The position numbers and the translations under genes were made by a program. From positions 62,001 through 126,000 of the forward strand of contig SVQA01000005.1 in the NCBI GenBank assembly GCA_015065545.1: a stretch of 64,000 nt of DNA, written 5' to 3'. Shown in pieces: positions 9,113-18,798 of the stretch; position 1 is the first letter of the stretch; the number at the start of each line of letters is the position of its first letter. Under the pieces are notes generated by a model that was given only the letters and a program-made list of their open reading frames with translations, did no database searches and was not told the origin of the DNA. Source of the stretch: Oscillospiraceae bacterium (GTDB lineage Bacteria; Bacillota; Clostridia; Oscillospirales; Acutalibacteraceae).

Positions 9113-9601
9113 TTAAAAGTCAGGTTTTTGAGGGTCTTTTTGAATATTTTTCCCTTCTGTTTCAATGCTATCTTTTGTTGATGTGTCCCCTGCTTCTTTA
9201 AGCTGAGCAAGTACAGAACGAAGCTTATTCGGTAAAGGAATAAAGCATACTGTATTTTCCAAAACCGATATACCTTCGTTGGCAACAAAGAAAAGCACTG
9301 CCATCTCGCGAAGAGGAAAAGACTCCGGCATTATACTCTCAAGCGAAACCGTAAGCCCCACAATCAGGAAAATAAGCATCTTTTTGAGTATACCTTTAAA
9401 ACCAACAGAGCTTGAAAGCTTTTTCTCGCATATTGCCTTTATTACACCCGTTATATAATCAATAACAACTACTGTTATCAGCGTTATCATCAGCCGGTCT
9501 AAACCTCCGAGAAAACCTGAACATAAGCCTCCTGCCGCACTTACAACTGTGGATATAGAAATCCTCAGTAAAGAAGCATTGTTTTTATACATTCCGAGCA
9601 T
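9113..9601 (-). CDS. Phage-type holin
   Basis: A 162-aa membrane protein of the phage holin / toxin-secretion (TcdE, Cph1-like) class, which makes holes that let lysozymes or leaderless proteins cross the membrane. It shows hydrophobic segments near residues 13-30, 36-55 and 70-95, the family-typical sequence LITVVVIDYITGVIKAI, the motif FKGILKKM, and a hydrophilic charged tail. The ATG at 9601 lies 1 base after the lysozyme stop codon with a GGGGAG site inside the preceding gene, so the pair is coupled. It is the last gene of the module. The holin class is clear; whether it serves lysis or secretion is not. Confidence 0.82.
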   Translation of the reverse strand: MLGMYKNNASLLRISISTVVSAAGGLCSGFLGGLDRLMITLITVVVIDYITGVIKAICEKKLSSSVGFKGILKKMLIFLIVGLTVSLESIMPESFPLREMAVLFFVANEGISVLENTVCFIPLPNKLRSVLAQLKEAGDTSTKDSIETEGKNIQKDPQKPDF

Positions 9602-9602
9602 C

Positions 9603-10523
9603 CTACTCCCCAATTCCTGCCAGCTTTTTCTGAATATCCGTTACATCCCTTATATCCAGCTTTCCGTCCTTGTTATAGTCACCTCTTGATGCCTCTGATT
9701 TTTCTAATATCGCCTCATAGGTTTTTCGGATAAAATCAAGAGATAAGCTGTGATCTTCTTTAAGTCCCAGATACTTTTTCATCTGGAGCATGGCGGCTTT
9801 TGTCATTTTTCCCGACTTGTTATCAATTGGCGTTATATTTTGTGTAATAAGTCCGAGGCTTTTTGCCAAAAGCAGAAGTGACTGTAAAGCAGCGGTTTCA
9901 AAGTTATTTACAGAAGGTGTACCTATTACCGTGTTCTTAATAATTCCCTCATTTATGATGATATTAAGATCTGCATTACCCACTATTCCAGCCACCTTCC
10001 CCTCAGATGTATACTGCCATACATCGCAATCATACTGAGGTTCTTTGTAATATTGAGCAAGCCAAATTGGATATAGCTTTCTCAGCTCATTGTAGTCAAG
10101 ATAATTATTAAACCAATTGGGATTACTGTAAACTCCTGCTCTAACACCACCATTTATAAGTGCATCACAAAAAGCTTTTGCAATCTCTGTCAGCTTTGCT
10201 TTGCCCAGTTTTGACATTGAAGAGTCTTCCATATCGTAAAATACAGGCAATTCAAAACTTTTTCCTTTTATTACCGACAGGCAAGCCTTTGCCTCTTTAA
10301 TTGCATCTGCCTTGTCAACTGCATAGGAGTACCAATAAGCTCCAAGCTTGACACCTGCCGCCTTTGCATTTGTATAGTTCTTTTCGAACTCTTTATCTTT
10401 TTGTGTATCAGATCTGCCAAATCCTGCACGGAGAATGGCGTAGGAATATCCTGCGGATACTACCTTTTTCCAATCTATCGTACCTTGCCATTCTGATACA
10501 TCCAAACATTTAATATTTGCCAT
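9603..10523 (-). CDS. GH25 lysozyme (endolysin) ending in a single dockerin repeat
   Basis: Predicted muramidase, 306 aa. Residues 1-190 form a GH25 domain (LDVSEWQGTIDWKKV, AILRAGFGRSD, FELPVFYDMED, VWQYTSEGKV), with the catalytic acid in the YDMED segment. Residues of about 200-275 resemble a peptidoglycan-binding region. The last 26 residues (GDYNKDGKLDIRDVTDIQKK) form one dockerin F-hand, half the usual pair. There is no signal peptide, which fits release through the adjacent holin. A strong site (GGAGG) precedes the ATG. Upstream are the 53-aa ORF and two tail-like genes. The dockerin tag on a phage-style endolysin is unusual. Confidence 0.88.
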   Translation of the reverse strand: MANIKCLDVSEWQGTIDWKKVVSAGYSYAILRAGFGRSDTQKDKEFEKNYTNAKAAGVKLGAYWYSYAVDKADAIKEAKACLSVIKGKSFELPVFYDMEDSSMSKLGKAKLTEIAKAFCDALINGGVRAGVYSNPNWFNNYLDYNELRKLYPIWLAQYYKEPQYDCDVWQYTSEGKVAGIVGNADLNIIINEGIIKNTVIGTPSVNNFETAALQSLLLLAKSLGLITQNITPIDNKSGKMTKAAMLQMKKYLGLKEDHSLSLDFIRKTYEAILEKSEASRGDYNKDGKLDIRDVTDIQKKLAGIGE

Positions 10524-10537
10524 TATACCTCCAAAAA

Positions 10538-10699
10538 TTACATTTCGTTGTAGTCTGTAACCCTGATGCCTTGCTCACGATTAGCCTTAGCTACACTCAT
10601 TCTTTTGTCGTATTCTTCCTTTGAGATTTTCACAAACTCTTTATTTGCAAGCAAAACTTCGCAGGAATATACATTGTTACCCTTTGCATAATAAATCAC
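10538..10699 (-). CDS. Small coupled ORF (53 aa) in the phage-derived module
   Basis: Not recognised by family. The ORF starts with GTG at 10699, overlapping the stop codon of the preceding gene by 4 bases (GTGA), with a perfect ACAGGAGG site 9 bases upstream, so translation is coupled. The product begins MIYYAKGNN and ends QGIRVTDYNEM. It is hydrophilic and rich in Lys and Glu. Small proteins at this place, between tail fibres and lysis genes, are common in Firmicutes phages (XkdX-like position), and I infer a similar origin. Confidence 0.65.
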   Translation of the reverse strand: MIYYAKGNNVYSCEVLLANKEFVKISKEEYDKRMSVAKANREQGIRVTDYNEM

Positions 10700-11175
10700 T
10701 GTGCAAAACCTCCTGTAACATAATACTCGTAGGTATAGCCTGCTTTGAAAACTTTTTTTATATTTCCTTGAACAATATCAAATCTTATGCCATTGTCAAA
10801 CCACTGAACAACAGATGAATTTAATCCTATATTGCTGATCATCTTTTCGCAATTATCGTTGTAATACCTGATAAATCCATAGCTATTTTTACATAGCGAA
10901 AAAACATCTATTGCATTCATAACAGCATTATTCTCAAACCCGGTACAAGAACAGTAGACCGTTTTAGGCGTAAAACTCAATCCGCTCAGTTCAAACACGA
11001 TTGTGTCTTCTTCAGGAGTAAAGGTTCCTCTTATTGCATAAGGTGCAGAATTTATTTTATCTGCATAAAGATTTATCATATCACTTTTTGATACAGATAC
11101 ACCTCTGTTTTCTATAGCCCCTTTTATATCCTGCTTTGCACTCTGCAGTCTGGTTATTTCATTTGCAATACTCAT
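10696..11175 (-). CDS. Phage tail-associated protein, putative
   Basis: A 159-aa protein. Its first 45 residues (MSIANEITRLQSAKQDIKGA, then ADKINS) match the short N-terminal helix found at the start of many Firmicutes phage tail or baseplate proteins. The rest is beta-rich with no clear domain. A good site (AAAGGAG) precedes the ATG. It sits 12 bases after the BppU-like gene and overlaps the 53-aa ORF. Assigned to a phage structural role on N-terminal style and context only. Confidence 0.65.
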   Translation of the reverse strand: MSIANEITRLQSAKQDIKGAIENRGVSVSKSDMINLYADKINSAPYAIRGTFTPEEDTIVFELSGLSFTPKTVYCSCTGFENNAVMNAIDVFSLCKNSYGFIRYYNDNCEKMISNIGLNSSVVQWFDNGIRFDIVQGNIKKVFKAGYTYEYYVTGGFAQ

Positions 11176-11187
11176 AGTCTCACTCCT

Positions 11188-12333
11188 TTAAATCTGCGAA
11201 AGCAGTTCTTTTACGCCCACAAGCTTTGCACCAAGCTCCTGCAATGCACCATCTACGGTGTCACTTTCAAAATAGCCTCCGCTATCCGTAAACTTCATAA
11301 TACTTTTACGAAGAACTGACAAAGGAATTCTTATAGTTGACTCCGCAGTAGGATCAAAGTTCTGATAAGCAAGGATATGGGGATTTGCAGTATCGCTCAT
11401 TCCACTCACCTCGCCATATTGCTCAGGCTTTTTTATATCTGATTTACAAAGGTCGAACCACTGTGTCCAATCCTCCTCTTCATACACACCGTCCATAGTA
11501 CAGAATATTCCGCGGTAAAACACCTTGTCATACTCAAACAAAATCTGCATAAGATAAGCATTTGACACAGGCTTCAATACAATAAGAACCTGATGCACAC
11601 CGCTGTAAGTATCGATGCGATAAATACCCTGATTTGTAAACTGGTCATAAAAGCCCTCGTAGGTATCGCCTGCAATATTAATCTCTCGCATAGGTAAAGA
11701 GAGAAATGCTTTCTGCATATCTGATGAAAAAAGCTCCTTCTTATCAATGGCACCCGTGGCAATTTTATCGGATGTAACAGCACCTGTATTAATATCGTTT
11801 GAATCTGCTTTTGCAAAGGAAGGCTTACCGCTATCCTTGTATTCACCCAATTCACTATCATAAATAAACCAGTTACCGTTATCACCGATGTATGGAGTTA
11901 GAAGGGTAGCTTCTCCAATAAATTTGGCAAGAGAATTAAGTCTTTCCTCGTACTGTAAAAACTCTGTGTTATTTTTTTGAATATAGTCGGAAAACTCGGC
12001 GCTGTTTCCGACGAAGAAGGTATCTGCAGTGGTGTGATAAACCACACCATCGTGCGTAAATCCCTTGATTTGTGCTTTTACATTACCGCTTTTAAAAATA
12101 TGCTCACGTTTTACATTCCAGGTAAGCACTACTCCTGAATCATCAAGATAAGCAGGTAAGGTAAAATAGTTGACAGTACCATCATCAAAGGTAAGGTAAA
12201 GACGATAAATTCTGTCTGTTTCTTTTTGATTCACAATTATGAATTCAATAGTTTTCGAAAGATTATCGCCTGCAAAACCGATAAATCTTCGACATTCGGG
12301 AATGGTAAGTTTTCCATTCAAAACAGTAATCAT
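11188..12333 (-). CDS. Phage baseplate or tail-fibre-like protein (BppU-like N-terminus)
   Basis: A 381-aa protein. Residues of about 1-120 (RRFIGFAGDNLSKTIEF, YRLYLTFDDGTVNYF, VVLTWNV, HIFKSGNVKAQIKG) resemble the N-terminal domain of phage baseplate upper proteins. The middle carries the fibre-type motif AVTSDKIATGAIDKKEL, and the end has the fibre-like VDGALQELGAKL. It is the first gene of the module and starts only about 26 bases past the T-run of the uvrA terminator, so it lacks room for a private promoter between the two. No capsid, portal, terminase or integrase genes are present around it. Confidence 0.72.
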   Translation of the reverse strand: MITVLNGKLTIPECRRFIGFAGDNLSKTIEFIIVNQKETDRIYRLYLTFDDGTVNYFTLPAYLDDSGVVLTWNVKREHIFKSGNVKAQIKGFTHDGVVYHTTADTFFVGNSAEFSDYIQKNNTEFLQYEERLNSLAKFIGEATLLTPYIGDNGNWFIYDSELGEYKDSGKPSFAKADSNDINTGAVTSDKIATGAIDKKELFSSDMQKAFLSLPMREINIAGDTYEGFYDQFTNQGIYRIDTYSGVHQVLIVLKPVSNAYLMQILFEYDKVFYRGIFCTMDGVYEEEDWTQWFDLCKSDIKKPEQYGEVSGMSDTANPHILAYQNFDPTAESTIRIPLSVLRKSIMKFTDSGGYFESDTVDGALQELGAKLVGVKELLSQI

Positions 12334-12358
12334 TGATTACCACCTCCAAAATCGGTAC

Positions 12359-12398
12359 ATAAAAAAAGAGAAATTGCACAAAAGAATGCAATTTCTCT
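12359..12398 (-). terminator. Terminator after uvrA
   Basis: An 11-bp perfect stem (12368-12378 with 12388-12398) followed by seven Ts on the minus strand, directly between uvrA and the phage-derived module. Confidence 0.88.
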
Positions 12399-12410
12399 CA
12401 TAAATTAAAA

Positions 12411-15239
12411 TTATTTAATTAAAAGCAAGGGTTTTAAGAAGTGGCCCGTGTATGAAGCCTCTGAGCGAACAATCTCCTCAGGAGTACCCTGAGCGATTAT
12501 CTCACCACCGCCGTCACCGCCCTCGGGACCAAGATCAATAATATGGTCTGCGGTCTTTATAAGGTCAAGGTTATGCTCAATAACCACCACGCTGTTACCC
12601 TTTTGAACCAACTGCTGAAGCACCTCAGTAAGTCTGTGTACATCAGCGGTATGAAGACCTGTCGTGGGTTCGTCAAGAACATAAATTGTCTTACCGGTTG
12701 AACGCTTGGAAAGCTCTGTAGCAAGCTTCACCCTCTGAGCCTCACCGCCCGAAAGTGTTGTAGCAGGCTGACCTATCTTGATATAACCAAGACCAACATC
12801 AAAAAGTGTCTGAAGTCTTCTATGAATCTTGGGTATATTAGAGAAAAACTCAAGTCCCTCTTCAACAGTCATCTCAAGAACATCATAAATTGACTTACCT
12901 TTGTATTTCACCTCAAGGGTTTCTCTGTTATATCGTCTGCCCTTACAAACCTCACAGGGTACATAGACATCAGGCAAAAAATGCATCTCAATTTTCACAA
13001 TACCGCCGCCCTCACAAGCTTCACATCTGCCGCCCTTTACATTAAAGGAAAATCTGCCGGAGTTAAAGCCTTTGAGCTTAGCCTCCTGAGTTTTTGCAAA
13101 AAGCTCGCGAATATCAGTAAACATTCCTGTATAGGTAGCAGGATTTGATCGGGGAGTTCTGCCGATGGGACTCTGATCTATGCTGATTATTTTATCAAGA
13201 TGCTCTATGCCCTTTATATTTTTATGCTTGCCCGGCTGCATTTTTGCACCGTTGAGCTCTCTTGCAAGCTTCTTGTAAAGTATCTCGTTTACAAGGGATG
13301 ACTTACCCGAGCCTGAAACACCGGTAACACAAACGAACTCACCCAAGGGAATCTTAACATCAATATCTTTAAGATTATTCTGGGATGCACCCTTAACCTC
13401 AAGGAACTTTCCGTTGCCTTTTCTTCGCTTTTTCGGAACTTCAACCGAAAGCTCACCTTTTAAATATTTGCCTGTAATGGAATCGGGATTTGCCATAATC
13501 TCCTGCACAGTACCCTGTGCAACAACCTGACCGCCGTGAACACCTGCACCGGGACCAATATCAACAATATGGTCAGCCGCAAGCATAGTATCTGTATCAT
13601 GTTCAACAACAATAACCGTATTACCCAAGTCACGAAGACGCTTGAGCGTCCCCAGAAGTTTCTCGTTATCTCTCTGATGAAGTCCGATACTGGGCTCGTC
13701 AAGAATGTAGAGCACACCCATAAGAGATGAGCCTATCTGGGTTGCAAGTCGGATTCGCTGACTCTCACCGCCCGAGAGTGTACCCGCACTACGAGAGAGA
13801 GTAAGGTAACCAAGTCCAACACTTTTAAGAAAGCCTAAACGCTCTTTAATCTCTTTAATTATGGGTCCACCGATAAGTTTCTGACGCTCTGAAAGCTCGT
13901 AATTTTCAATAAACGCCAAAGCTTTTTCTACAGACATATCGCAAAAATCTGCTATGTTAACTCCGCCGAATGTAACCGCCAAAGACATCTTGGAAAGTCG
14001 TTTGCCTGAGCATTCGTCACAGGGAATTGCAGACATAAAGGTTTCAATTTCTTCTTTAATCCAGTTACTTGAGGTCTGGCTGAAACGACGTTCCAAGTTA
14101 TTGATAACACCCTCAAAAGGAGCCTCATATTCGCCGCCTGCAAAAACACCACCACGGACAAGTCGGATTTTTTCACCTTTTGTACCATAGAGCAGAATAT
14201 CAACAATTTCGTCAGGTAAATCCTTAATTGGAGTATCAAGAGAAAATCCGTAATGAGCCGACAGACCGTTATAGTACATTGTTGCAATAGAGTTTCCCTC
14301 CATTGCCCAACCGCCTGCTTTTATACCGCCTTCAGCTACAGATTTATTTTTATCTGGAATTACTTTTTCGGGATCTATCCTCATAAACACACCCAAGCCC
14401 GTACACTTGGGGCAAGCACCCTGGGGAGCATTGAAGGAGAACATACGAGGGCTGAGTTCATCAATACTGCATCCGTGCTCGGGACAAGCGTAACTCTGTG
14501 AGAATAGAATATCATCTTCCCCGTCTACTGCCACAAGCACAAGTCCTGAAGCAAGCTTCGAGGCTGTTTCCACGCTGTCGGCAAGTCTTGAGCGTATGCT
14601 GTCTTTGACCACAAGTCTGTCAACAATAATTTCAATGCTGTGCTTCTTGTTCTTCTCAAGTTTAATCTCTTCGGAAAGGTCGTATATAATTCCGTCAACA
14701 CGGACTCTTGCAAAGCCACCCTTTTCGGCAGACTCCAGCTCCTTTGTATGCTCACCCTTACGAGCACGAACCACAGGTGCCATAATCTGAATTTTCTTAC
14801 CTTCGGGTAACTCCATTACCTTATCAACAATCTGATCAACGGTCTGTTGGGTAATTTCTCTGCCGCAGACAGGACAATGAGGTGTACCCAATCTTGCAAA
14901 AAGAAGACGAAGATAATCGTAGATTTCCGTAACCGTACCCACTGTGGAACGGGGATTTTTTGATGTAGTTTTCTGGTCGATAGAAATAGCAGGAGAAAGT
15001 CCGTCGATTGAGTCCACATCGGGCTTGTCCATCTGACCTAAAAACATTCTTGCGTAAGAGGACAAAGACTCCACGTACCTTCTCTGACCCTCTGCATAAA
15101 TAGTGTCAAAGGCAAGAGAAGATTTACCCGAGCCCGAAAGGCCCGTTATAACAACCAGCTTATCTCTGGGTATATCAAGGTTTATATCCTTTAAGTTATG
15201 TTCTCTTGCACCTCTGACCGAAAGATATTTTCCGCTCAC
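12411..15239 (-). CDS. uvrA: Excinuclease ABC subunit A
   Basis: DNA damage-recognition ATPase of nucleotide excision repair, 942 aa. Two ABC modules are visible: Walker [11 protein letters not shown] near the N-terminus and [10 protein letters not shown] near residue 640, each with an LSGGE signature. Zinc-site cysteines are seen in CPVCGREI and CEACEGGG. The frame is open a further 27 codons upstream through a dispersed repeat, but the ribosome site GGAAGGAG fits a GTG start at 15239 ([16 protein letters not shown]), which also matches usual UvrA length. The longer reading would translate the repeat and is rejected. Confidence 0.96.
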   Translation of the reverse strand: MSGKYLSVRGAREHNLKDINLDIPRDKLVVITGLSGSGKSSLAFDTIYAEGQRRYVESLSSYARMFLGQMDKPDVDSIDGLSPAISIDQKTTSKNPRSTVGTVTEIYDYLRLLFARLGTPHCPVCGREITQQTVDQIVDKVMELPEGKKIQIMAPVVRARKGEHTKELESAEKGGFARVRVDGIIYDLSEEIKLEKNKKHSIEIIVDRLVVKDSIRSRLADSVETASKLASGLVLVAVDGEDDILFSQSYACPEHGCSIDELSPRMFSFNAPQGACPKCTGLGVFMRIDPEKVIPDKNKSVAEGGIKAGGWAMEGNSIATMYYNGLSAHYGFSLDTPIKDLPDEIVDILLYGTKGEKIRLVRGGVFAGGEYEAPFEGVINNLERRFSQTSSNWIKEEIETFMSAIPCDECSGKRLSKMSLAVTFGGVNIADFCDMSVEKALAFIENYELSERQKLIGGPIIKEIKERLGFLKSVGLGYLTLSRSAGTLSGGESQRIRLATQIGSSLMGVLYILDEPSIGLHQRDNEKLLGTLKRLRDLGNTVIVVEHDTDTMLAADHIVDIGPGAGVHGGQVVAQGTVQEIMANPDSITGKYLKGELSVEVPKKRRKGNGKFLEVKGASQNNLKDIDVKIPLGEFVCVTGVSGSGKSSLVNEILYKKLARELNGAKMQPGKHKNIKGIEHLDKIISIDQSPIGRTPRSNPATYTGMFTDIRELFAKTQEAKLKGFNSGRFSFNVKGGRCEACEGGGIVKIEMHFLPDVYVPCEVCKGRRYNRETLEVKYKGKSIYDVLEMTVEEGLEFFSNIPKIHRRLQTLFDVGLGYIKIGQPATTLSGGEAQRVKLATELSKRSTGKTIYVLDEPTTGLHTADVHRLTEVLQQLVQKGNSVVVIEHNLDLIKTADHIIDLGPEGGDGGGEIIAQGTPEEIVRSEASYTGHFLKPLLLIK

Positions 15240-15279
15240 TTCATACACACTCCTTCCAAAAAGAGTTGTCAGTATTTCT

Positions 15280-15334
15280 CTTCCTCCGACTTTGCCCAAA
15301 GGCAAAGTCACCTCCCTCATCTGAGGGAGGCAAG
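15280..15334. repeat. Dispersed hairpin repeat, copy A (upstream of uvrA)
   Basis: Contains the two small hairpins typical of this family: ACTTTGCC...GGCAAAGT and CCTCCCTC...GAGGGAGG. Related copies lie at 27137-27256 and 31441-31582. This copy sits in the uvrA 5' leader. Confidence 0.7.
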
Positions 15335-15359
15335 AGCTTTGTTATTTAGATTATTTTAC

Positions 15360-15395
15360 AAAGGCGGATAACACACGCTATCCGCCTTTATACTA
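15360..15395 (-). terminator. Terminator after ftsH
   Basis: A strong stem built on AAAGGCGGATA and TATCCGCCTTT, right after the ftsH stop codon. It is nearly symmetrical and could work on both strands. Confidence 0.8.
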
Positions 15396-15396
15396 A

Positions 15397-17340
15397 TTAC
15401 TCTGCGTTTTCGTCACGCTCTTCGTCCTGCTCCTCGGGCTCTGTGAAGGTACCCTCCATCATAGCCGCAAAGTCTGCGCCTGACATTTTTTCGTGCTTCA
15501 TAAGGTAAGCCGCAACCTCGTGAAGCTTCTGCATATTATCACTGAGAATTTTCTCGCATTTATTATAGCCTTCGGTAACAATACGGTGAATTTCCGCATC
15601 AATTTTGGAAGCAGTTTCATCGGAATAATCCTTAACCTGACCCATATCTCTGCCAATAAACACCTCTGTACCGCCTGATGCATAGTTAATGCAACCGAGC
15701 ACATCGGACATACCGTATTTTGTCACCATAGCACGTGCTGTAGATGTAGCACGCTCAATATCGTTGGAAGCACCTGTGGAAATATCACCGAGGACAAGAG
15801 CCTCTGCAACACGACCGCCGAGAAGAACAACAATATCCTCCTCCATACCCTTCTTGGACTGATAAGACTTATCCTCTGAAGGCAGATGCATTGTATAGCC
15901 GCCTGCCATACCTGTGGGAATAATGGAAATCTGATGAACAGGATCCTGTGTTTCGCAAACATAGGTTGCAACTGCATGACCTGCCTCGTGATATGCTGTA
16001 AGCTTCTTCTCACTTTCAGACATAACCTTAGACTTCTTTTCTGTACCGACAACAACCTTGATTGTTGCTTCCTCAACCTCCTGCATTGTAATCGCCTTCT
16101 TGCCTCTTCTTGCGGCAAGGAGAGCAGCTTCATTAAGGAGGTTTGCCAGGTCTGCACCTGTAAAGCCTGCAGTAGTCTTTGCAATTACCTTCAGCTTAAC
16201 ATCGGGTGCAAGAGGCTTCTTTCTTGCGTGAACTTTAAGGATAGCCTCACGACCTGCAATATCAGGATAGCCAACAGTTATCTGGCGGTCAAATCTACCG
16301 GGACGAAGAAGTGCAGGATCAAGAATATCAGGACGGTTAGTAGCCGCAATTACGATAACACCCTCGTTTGCACCGAAGCCGTCCATCTCAACAAGCATCT
16401 GGTTAAGAGTCTGCTCTCTTTCATCGTGACCGCCACCAAGACCGGTACCACGCTGTCTGCCTACAGCATCAATTTCGTCGATAAAGATAATACAGGGAGA
16501 ATGCTTCTTTGCGTGCTCGAAAAGGTCACGAACTCGGGAAGCACCTACACCTACAAACATTTCAACAAAGTCAGAACCGGAAATCGAGAAGAAGGGTACG
16601 CCCGCCTCACCTGCTACTGCACGTGCAAGAAGGGTTTTACCTGTTCCGGGAGGGCCTACAAGAAGAACACCCTTGGGAATCTTTGCACCTAAATCGTTGT
16701 ATTTAGAGGGATTCTTAAGGAATTCTACAATTTCTTCAAGCTCCTCTTTCTCTTCGTCTGCACCTGCCACATCATCGAATGTGGTCTTACGCTTTTCGTC
16801 ATTTGTATCCTTAAACTTAGCTTTGCCGAACTGGAACTCTTTTCCGCCCATTCCGCCGCCCATCTTCTTCATAATCAGTACCCAGAAAACGATACCCACA
16901 ACGATTAGAAGAATTACGGGGATAAGGTCCATTAGGAAGGAATTATCCTTTGCAGGCTCATAATCTCGTTCCATACGGGTTTCGTGAGTTTCGTTATACT
17001 CACGGATATACTCCTCTGTATCCATATAGAACATATCAATGCTTGCAAGCTCATACTCAATCTCTGTTGTTTTCTTATCAACACTGCCTGCCTCATCTGC
17101 AGTTGCAGCGACAGTTTTGTCGTCAAGAGCCTCCTCAAGCACCTGCATTTTAAGAGTACCTGTGCCTGCATCCACAGAAAAGCTTACAACCTGCTGATCC
17201 TCGAAAAATCCGATAATATCAGAGTATTTGTAGTCCTTCTTTTTTGTACCCATACTGAAAACAAGAGACACAATAAGGATAACAAGCACGGGAATGCCTA
17301 AGTAGAATAATAATTTTTTACCTGATGATTTTTTCTTCAA
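15397..17340 (-). CDS. ftsH: ATP-dependent zinc metalloprotease FtsH
   Basis: Membrane AAA+ protease for quality control, 647 aa. It has an N-terminal transmembrane helix ([19 protein letters not shown]), an extracytoplasmic region, a second helix ([19 protein letters not shown]), an AAA module with Walker A GPPGTGKT, Walker [10 protein letters not shown] and SRH ([20 protein letters not shown]), and the protease motif HEAGH. A TTG at 17340 is 8 bases after AAGGAG. The GTG at 17349 would touch that site, so TTG is preferred. It follows tilS, a common order in Firmicutes. Confidence 0.96.
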   Translation of the reverse strand: MKKKSSGKKLLFYLGIPVLVILIVSLVFSMGTKKKDYKYSDIIGFFEDQQVVSFSVDAGTGTLKMQVLEEALDDKTVAATADEAGSVDKKTTEIEYELASIDMFYMDTEEYIREYNETHETRMERDYEPAKDNSFLMDLIPVILLIVVGIVFWVLIMKKMGGGMGGKEFQFGKAKFKDTNDEKRKTTFDDVAGADEEKEELEEIVEFLKNPSKYNDLGAKIPKGVLLVGPPGTGKTLLARAVAGEAGVPFFSISGSDFVEMFVGVGASRVRDLFEHAKKHSPCIIFIDEIDAVGRQRGTGLGGGHDEREQTLNQMLVEMDGFGANEGVIVIAATNRPDILDPALLRPGRFDRQITVGYPDIAGREAILKVHARKKPLAPDVKLKVIAKTTAGFTGADLANLLNEAALLAARRGKKAITMQEVEEATIKVVVGTEKKSKVMSESEKKLTAYHEAGHAVATYVCETQDPVHQISIIPTGMAGGYTMHLPSEDKSYQSKKGMEEDIVVLLGGRVAEALVLGDISTGASNDIERATSTARAMVTKYGMSDVLGCINYASGGTEVFIGRDMGQVKDYSDETASKIDAEIHRIVTEGYNKCEKILSDNMQKLHEVAAYLMKHEKMSGADFAAMMEGTFTEPEEQDEERDENAE

Positions 17341-17460
17341 GCCTTTCACTCCTTAAGTAGTATGATGTGAATTTATTAAATTATGAGTAAACATCGATAT
17401 AATACATAATCCTATAATATGTAATGAATCTCTGTAAATATCATAATAATATAACCTGTT

Positions 17461-18798
17461 TTAAATATCCTCGGTTTCGATGTAAACACCCTGTGTATCT
17501 GTGCCTTCCATCAAGCCGTCAGCAGATACTCCTATATATTCTGCCCAAAGAACAACATTACCCTTTGCAACCACTAAGGAAGTATCTCTTTTTTCCGAGG
17601 GTATCTTCAGCTCATTCTGAAGCTTTCTCAAAGATTTTCTCACACCTCTCAAAAGAGGCATAAACGTATCTCCTGATTTTCTTGTTCGAATCAGGACATC
17701 GTCACCTATTTTATCATATCCAATACAAAAACTTGCTAACTTTTTGTTAACAATACTGTTTTTATCTAAAATTTTCGCAGTGTATTTTTTACCGCTAAAG
17801 ACAAATTCTGTATTTGCCCCAAAGGTAATCTCAAGTTCAGCAAAATTTTCCGATTCATTTGCAATACGAAAAATTCCTTGCTTGCATATAGCAAATACAT
17901 TTTGCGAAATCTCCACAGCACCGCCGTTCTTAAGTATTTCCTCGCAAAGAGTAATGCGATTAAAATCCGGCTCTACACCTGCTTTTCTAATAAGAAGGGC
18001 AAGTGCATAGCGAATCACTGCTGTGTGATTAAAGCAAAGCATACTTGCACTAAAACCAAACTCACACCTTGCAGACTCTAAGGCATCCTCTGCCTGCTGA
18101 TTCATAAAATCGTCGGTCTGCAAGAGGTTTTCTCTTAAACGATAGAAGTTTTTTTCAAAGCCTTCGTTTATATTCTTTAAGTTAGGAATAACTGCCAAAC
18201 GGATTTTATTACGCTTGCACATATCCTCATCCATATTGGTGCTGTCCTGCACAAAAGAAACATTATTCTCTTTGCAGTATTCTTCCACCTGCTGACGTGT
18301 TACATCCAGCAGGGGTCTTATTATGCAATCTCTTTTATACGGAATAGAGCAGAGTCCGTGAAGGGACGAACCCCTGCAGATATTGTAAATCATTGTTTCT
18401 TCGCTGTCGCTGAGAGTATGTGCTGTTGCAACCTTTGCCGAGAGCTTCTTTGATAGCTCAGAGAAGAAATCGTAGCGAACTTCTCTTGCACAAAGCTCCA
18501 CACTCTGCCCCTTTTCTTGAGAAAGAGCAGCTACATCTTCGCTTAAAACAAAAAGTTGAACACCCTTGCTTTCGCAAAGATTACGAACAAAATCCTCGTC
18601 TCTTTGGGACTCTTCTCCACGAAGATTATGATTCACATGAGCCGCAAACACTTCAATGTTTCCATACTCATTGCGAATCTTCAGAAGCACGTGGAAAAGA
18701 GCAGAGGAATCCGCTCCGCCTGAAAGGGCAACTATGATTCTTTCCTTATCCGAAAGACCGCATTTCTCACAAAGAGTGCGGTACACAATATTATTCAC
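17461..18798 (-). CDS. tilS: tRNA(Ile)-lysidine synthase
   Basis: Modifies C34 of the CAU-anticodon tRNA-Ile to lysidine so that it reads AUA. The 445-aa protein has the PP-loop VALSGGADSSALFHV, AAHVNHNLRGEES, the TilS region HTLSDSEETMIYNICRGSSLHGL (split here as HTLSDSEETMIYN and GSSLHGL), and a C-terminal TilS domain with IRTRKSGDTF. The start is taken as GTG at 18798, 6 bases after GGAGG. An in-frame GTG at 18813 lies before that site. It overlaps the end of dnaB by 8 bases. Confidence 0.93.
   Translation of the reverse strand: MNNIVYRTLCEKCGLSDKERIIVALSGGADSSALFHVLLKIRNEYGNIEVFAAHVNHNLRGEESQRDEDFVRNLCESKGVQLFVLSEDVAALSQEKGQSVELCAREVRYDFFSELSKKLSAKVATAHTLSDSEETMIYNICRGSSLHGLCSIPYKRDCIIRPLLDVTRQQVEEYCKENNVSFVQDSTNMDEDMCKRNKIRLAVIPNLKNINEGFEKNFYRLRENLLQTDDFMNQQAEDALESARCEFGFSASMLCFNHTAVIRYALALLIRKAGVEPDFNRITLCEEILKNGGAVEISQNVFAICKQGIFRIANESENFAELEITFGANTEFVFSGKKYTAKILDKNSIVNKKLASFCIGYDKIGDDVLIRTRKSGDTFMPLLRGVRKSLRKLQNELKIPSEKRDTSLVVAKGNVVLWAEYIGVSADGLMEGTDTQGVYIETEDI

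Noticed and set aside
9050..12400. Complete prophage or tailocin
   Set aside because: Only tail-tip-like and lysis genes are present. There is no sheath, tube, capsid, terminase, integrase or attachment repeat, so only a partial module is claimed.
15240..15320. 27-codon extension of UvrA
   Set aside because: The extra codons run through a dispersed repeat, and the ribosome site fits the start at 15239.
15240..15397. LexA box (GAAC-N4-GTTC) in front of uvrA
   Set aside because: I searched the leader by eye and found no such motif, so damage control of uvrA and the downstream module stays unsupported by sequence.
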